Positions 8,716 to 11,275 of a stretch of 11,275 nt of DNA are shown piece by piece. Under the pieces are notes generated by a model. That model saw only the letters and a program-made list of their open reading frames with translations. It had not been told where the DNA came from and did not search any database. This DNA is from Hypholoma sublateritium FD-334 SS-4 (taxonomy: Eukaryota > Basidiomycota > Agaricomycetes > Agaricales > Strophariaceae): contig KN817809.1 of NCBI GenBank assembly GCA_000827495.1, positions 1 to 11,275 on the forward strand. The letters are read 5' to 3'. A program made the position numbers and the translations under genes. Position 1 is the stretch's first letter. Each line of letters begins with the position of its first letter.

Positions 8716-8809
8716 GTGTGTTGCCCTACAAATGAATGTGTTGCTCTTTGTGCAAGTGTGTCATACTTTGCGCAGTGTGTCGCACTTTGGTGTGATGTGC
8801 CGCATTTCG
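8716..8809. repeat. Five-copy degenerate 20-bp tandem array
   Basis: Related words start at about 8716, 8736, 8756, 8775 and 8795, spaced 20, 20, 19 and 20 bases. They read TGTGTTGCCCT, TGTGTTGCTCTTTG, TGTGTCATACTTTG, TGTGTCGCACTTTG and TGTGCCGCATTTCG, giving a consensus near TGTGTYGCACTTTGYGCARG. The regular helical-turn spacing (about two turns) suggests stacked protein-binding sites, such as transposase or recombinase subterminal sites, but this is inference. It lies exactly where the recombinase fragment loses its family-like sequence. Confidence 0.7.
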
Positions 8810-8819
8810 TTGAAGAGTA

Positions 8820-9301
8820 TGTGTGTCTTCTTCTGTATATCCTCCTCTAAAACGGATCTGTTCCATTGCGGTGTCACAATTCTCATTGCCCATGCCCCTG
8901 ACGGTTCATCTACATGCCCAGTCACTGTGCTACAGCACCTTTTCCAGCTTAGACCAAATGCAGCGCCATCTGACCCTCTCTTCACTGATGCACTGGGGAG
9001 CGCTCTTTCACAGAATGCATTCATTAGCACACTCAAGGCGCGGATCACTGTGATTGGTCTCAACAAATCCCTGTATTCAGGTCACAGTTTCCACAGCAGA
9101 GCAGCTACTTCTGCTGCATTGGTTGGCTACTCTGATTACGAGAAACAGCTCCTGGGCCAGTGGCGCAGCGATGCCTACAAGCTTTACATTGAAGTTCCCA
9201 CTGATTGGACATTACAGTTGTCCTCTAGACTTCATTTGGCCCTCGCTCCACTCCCAGCTCCCAATCCTCTGGCCCTCCCCTGGGCACTCTCTGTCGCTTG
9301 A
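8820..9301 (+). pseudogene. Tyrosine recombinase C-terminal domain fragment (YR element)
   Basis: The plus-strand frame ending at 9301 contains SSKTDLFHCGVTI, CPVTVLQHLFQLRP, DPLFTDALGSALSQNAFIST, SGHSFHSRAATSAALVG and LLGQWRSDAYKLYIEVP. This order matches the catalytic domain of phage-integrase-type recombinases found in eukaryotic YR elements (Crypton, or DIRS/Ngaro-like retroelements). The Trp in GQWRSDAY and the nucleophile Tyr in the YKLYIEVP segment are present. The HxxR motif reads HSFH: relatives have Arg (HSFR), so the second catalytic Arg is His (CAC, one G-to-A step from CGC). The region with the first catalytic Arg is absent, and upstream codons run into the 20-bp array. The open frame extends back to 8732, but I take about 8820 as the start of homology. 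No reverse transcriptase is present, so the parent type cannot be fixed. Catalytically dead fragment. Confidence 0.75.
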
Positions 9302-10180
9302 GCTCAGCCCACCAGCTGCCACTCCTCACTGGTTTTGGCAGCTGGCGACTTGCGAGAGATTAGATCAGGCGACCAAAAAAAAATTCAAATTTTTGCCCGC
9401 AAACCCACAGGAAGTGCATCACAGTGTGTCAGTCTTTGAAGGCTACGCAAATCGTCCACAACCTGTGACCCGCTCCATCCTTCCTCATTTTCACCTCTTC
9501 ACTTTCTTCCCATTCAAGCCAAGCATAGAATAGCATTGAGGCAGCACAGACATACTGGGTGACATTGGCAGACTGGAGAGAGTTGGTGTGGGGAGTGTGT
9601 GAGGGCCTGCTGTGCTGCATGCAGCAGTTGTGATATGTGCAACTGCAGCTCTGCCACATATTCTCTACTGCATTGATATATGTGAGGCTTATGTATGGTG
9701 TATCTGCCACATTCTTTAAATATCCTGAGACCCACAATGTTTAACTAGACTTTGCTGTTATCTTGGTTAAAGGTTTATTGTCTTTGATCCAGGCTAACAC
9801 CTTGGGTTTGTTCCTAATGCTACTTGTGTTGCACTTCCTTTATTTTTTCACTACTTTCAATTCAAGAGAGGCCTATATTATATTATTCTCAAATGCTTCA
9901 TATTGATCTATTTATTCCTGTTGCTTTTGATTTTATTATATACTGTACAATTAATTTAAGTATGTTGTGCTGGCAGATGGGGAATTTAAGTTGCAATATC
10001 AAAGATGTGGCTTACCTAAATGACAGATTTTACTACTTTCTGCATGATAAACAGCTGGTGCACAATTTAATAATTGAATACAAAAAAGTAAACAAAAATC
10101 AGAGTATACAATTGCCTAAACGCATCTAACTTCATATTACCAACTTGTTAATGTTGTATTTTACAGCTGTGGGAATACTA
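9302..10180. other. AT-rich stretch without a supported gene
   Basis: The first 200 bases may be decayed downstream sequence of the recombinase element; the remainder is AT-rich. Open frames at 9429-9737 (-) and 9824-10129 (+) have no motif and composition expected by chance. Small structures are a perfect 14-bp palindrome TGCTGCATGCAGCA (9613-9626) and a short A/T hairpin (9379-9394). Nothing else stands out. Confidence 0.5.
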
Positions 10181-10951
10181 TCAAAATACTACATTTACTG
10201 CTCCCTTTTCAGACAATAATTCTACAATAACTTTCCAACCCTTCAATTTTGCAGCTAACAGTGCATTGCCATAGCATCCTCTCTGGGCATTGGCATCTGC
10301 TTTACTAGCTAGTAGCAATTCCACAACTGCCTGGTTTCCATTAAATTATGCTGCTTGGAGTGCATTGCCATAGCATCCTCTCTGGGCATTGACATCTGCT
10401 TTATTGGCTAGCAGTAACTCCACAACTGCCAGGTTGCCTTGAACAGATGCTGCTTGGAGTGCATTGCCATACTCTCCTCCCTGGGTATTGACATCTACTT
10501 CATTTTCCAGTAGCAACTCCACAACTGCCAGGTTGCCAATAAATGATGCTGCTTGGAGTGCATTGCCAAACCATCCTCCCTGGGCATTAACATCTGCTTT
10601 ATTGGCTAGCAGNAACTCCACAACTGCCAGGTTGCCTCGAAAAGATGCTGCTTGGAGTGCATTGCCATAGCATCCTCCCTGGGCANTNACATCTGCTTTA
10701 TTGGCCAGCAGCAACTCCACAACTGCCAGGTTGCCATTAAATGATGCTGCTTGGAGTGCATTGCCATATTTTCCTCCTTGGGCATTGACATCTGCTTTAT
10801 TGGCCAGCAGCAACTCCACAACTGCCTGGTTGCCATCAGATGATGCTGCTTGGAGTGCATTTCCAAACCATCCTCCCTGGGCATTGACAGCTGCTTTATT
10901 GGCCAGCAGCAACTCCACAACTGCTGTGACGAAGGGTACATACTTATTCAT
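10181..10951 (-). pseudogene. Ankyrin-repeat protein fragment with premature stop
   Basis: The minus strand encodes eight consecutive ankyrin units of 33 residues, typified by AVVELLLANKADVNAQGG followed by a variable pair and GNALQAAS. Ankyrin repeats form stacked helix-loop-helix surfaces for protein binding; in fungi this repeat style often makes up the C-terminal sensor part of NACHT/NLR-like proteins, but no NACHT or other partner domain is visible here. The first ATG is 10951-10949 (MNKYVP), yet the array starts mid-repeat at about 10922, so the true N-terminus has been lost. TAA at 10348-10346 replaces the Ser codon (TCA) that the other units have at this point. The same frame then continues through one more good repeat and a diverging half repeat to TGA at 10183-10181. 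Units have few substitutions, suggesting recent duplication or homogenisation. Three ambiguous bases (10613, 10686, 10688) fall inside the array. Confidence 0.85.
10235..10922 (-). repeat. 99-bp tandem DNA repeat underlying the ankyrin array
   Basis: The plus-strand text repeats every 99 bases with words such as CTCCACAACTGCCAGGTTGC, GCTGCTTGGAGTGCATTGCC and CTGGGCATTGACATCTGCTT. About seven units are close copies and the one nearest 10235 diverges. The sharp loss of similarity at about 10922 marks where the array was cut off or where an exon or insertion boundary lies. Confidence 0.85.
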
Positions 10952-11275
10952 CGGCAACTCTTGATCGCGGCGTTGAGCTCGCGTCGCGTGATCTGATTAC
11001 TAATACGTAGATATATTCGTCGAGCTCATATGTTTTGTACTTAGCTTTTAATACTTGATTTCTTGTTCGTCGCCCCGCTCCGTACACATGAGAACCCCCC
11101 CGTTCTAATCGCTAAGGCTGGGCATCCAATCGCTGCCCCCCGATCGAGGGAGACACGGTCTCTACCTAGAGTTACAAGGTACATAGACAGGAGGTCGACG
11201 CCTTGAGCGCTCCCTCCTACGAAATACGTGGCTACTCAGTCCCTCCCGAGGTCCTTTACCCACGCGGCGTCACAA
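10952..11275. other. Non-coding flank, possible LTR on minus strand
   Basis: No coding region is supported. Read on the minus strand from 11274, the sequence begins TGTGACGCC, a start shared by many LTRs of Gypsy elements, and it includes TATTAAAA-like (about 11047-11054) promoter-type sequence before it meets the ankyrin array. The second LTR end and any paired copy are outside or absent. A homopolymer run of C (about 11095-11101) and the 15-bp word shared with 8491-8505 (10977-10991) are also here. Confidence 0.3.

Noticed and set aside
8716..8809. CRISPR-like interpretation of the 20-bp array
   Set aside because: The repeats are contiguous with no spacers, degenerate, and the genome is eukaryotic.
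9379..9394. A/T-rich 7-bp hairpin
   Set aside because: Low-complexity A and T runs form such stems often; no gene end or U-tract context supports a terminator.
9613..9626. Perfect 14-bp palindrome TGCTGCATGCAGCA as an operator or terminator
   Set aside because: A single short palindrome in gene-free sequence with no supporting context.
9824..10129. Plus-strand open frame of 101 codons
   Set aside because: AT-rich sequence with Phe/Ile/Tyr-rich translation expected from composition; no motif or supporting splice or promoter signals.
10464..10964. Plus-strand open frames antisense to the ankyrin array
   Set aside because: The 99-bp unit is open in several frames; only the minus-strand frame gives the ankyrin consensus.

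Overview
This window looks like a transposon-rich accessory region of a fungal genome, most likely a filamentous basidiomycete (Agaricomycetes). The evidence is frequent short GT-AG introns of about 49-74 nt, and element families I recognise from such genomes: an intron-rich hAT transposase, a Ty3/Gypsy-type gag, a PIF/Harbinger transposase with its Myb/SANT-like partner, a tyrosine-recombinase domain, and an ankyrin array of the 'NAQGG..GNALQAAS' type. I see no intact housekeeping gene, tRNA, rRNA or CRISPR array. Species cannot be named from the sequence alone.

Layout. 1-500: non-coding, with six scattered copies of the palindromic word AGCTAGC(TAG) and two N bases. 501-2820 (+): a hAT-family transposase in about ten exons, disabled by one frameshift and two in-frame TGA codons. 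2880-3085: its probable 3' subterminal region, with a 46-bp tandem repeat and ACCC(G/A)(T/C)GG words. About 3080-5995 (-): one long gag reading frame with two in-frame TGA codons, a glycine/proline-rich low-complexity segment, a conserved gag core and a zinc knuckle missing its second cysteine. No protease, reverse transcriptase, RNase H or integrase follows. 6030-6510: promoter/LTR-like sequence upstream of gag. 7085-7214 (+): a single PIF/Harbinger transposase exon. 7291-8402 (-): the nearly complete Myb/SANT-like partner in three exons with one TGA. 8716-8809: five degenerate copies of a 20-bp repeat. About 8820-9301 (+): a tyrosine-recombinase C-terminal domain whose HxxR arginine is histidine. 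9302-10180: AT-rich, apparently gene-free. 10181-10951 (-): eight 33-residue ankyrin repeats, with a TAA after the seventh GNALQAA block and no N-terminal part. 10952-11275: non-coding; its reverse strand starts with an LTR-like TGTGACGCC at the window edge.

How the parts relate. The hAT element abuts the 3' end of gag and probably inserted there, with later loss of pol. The Harbinger exon and the Myb-like gene are the convergent remains of one two-gene transposon. The recombinase and ankyrin pieces are independent fragments. Every recognisable protein here carries at least one lesion or truncation, and most new stops are TGA in place of expected Arg or Trp codons. The best leads for something less familiar are the 20-bp array beside the recombinase fragment, the 46-bp array, the closely matching 99-bp ankyrin units, and a shared 15-bp word at 8491 and 10977.
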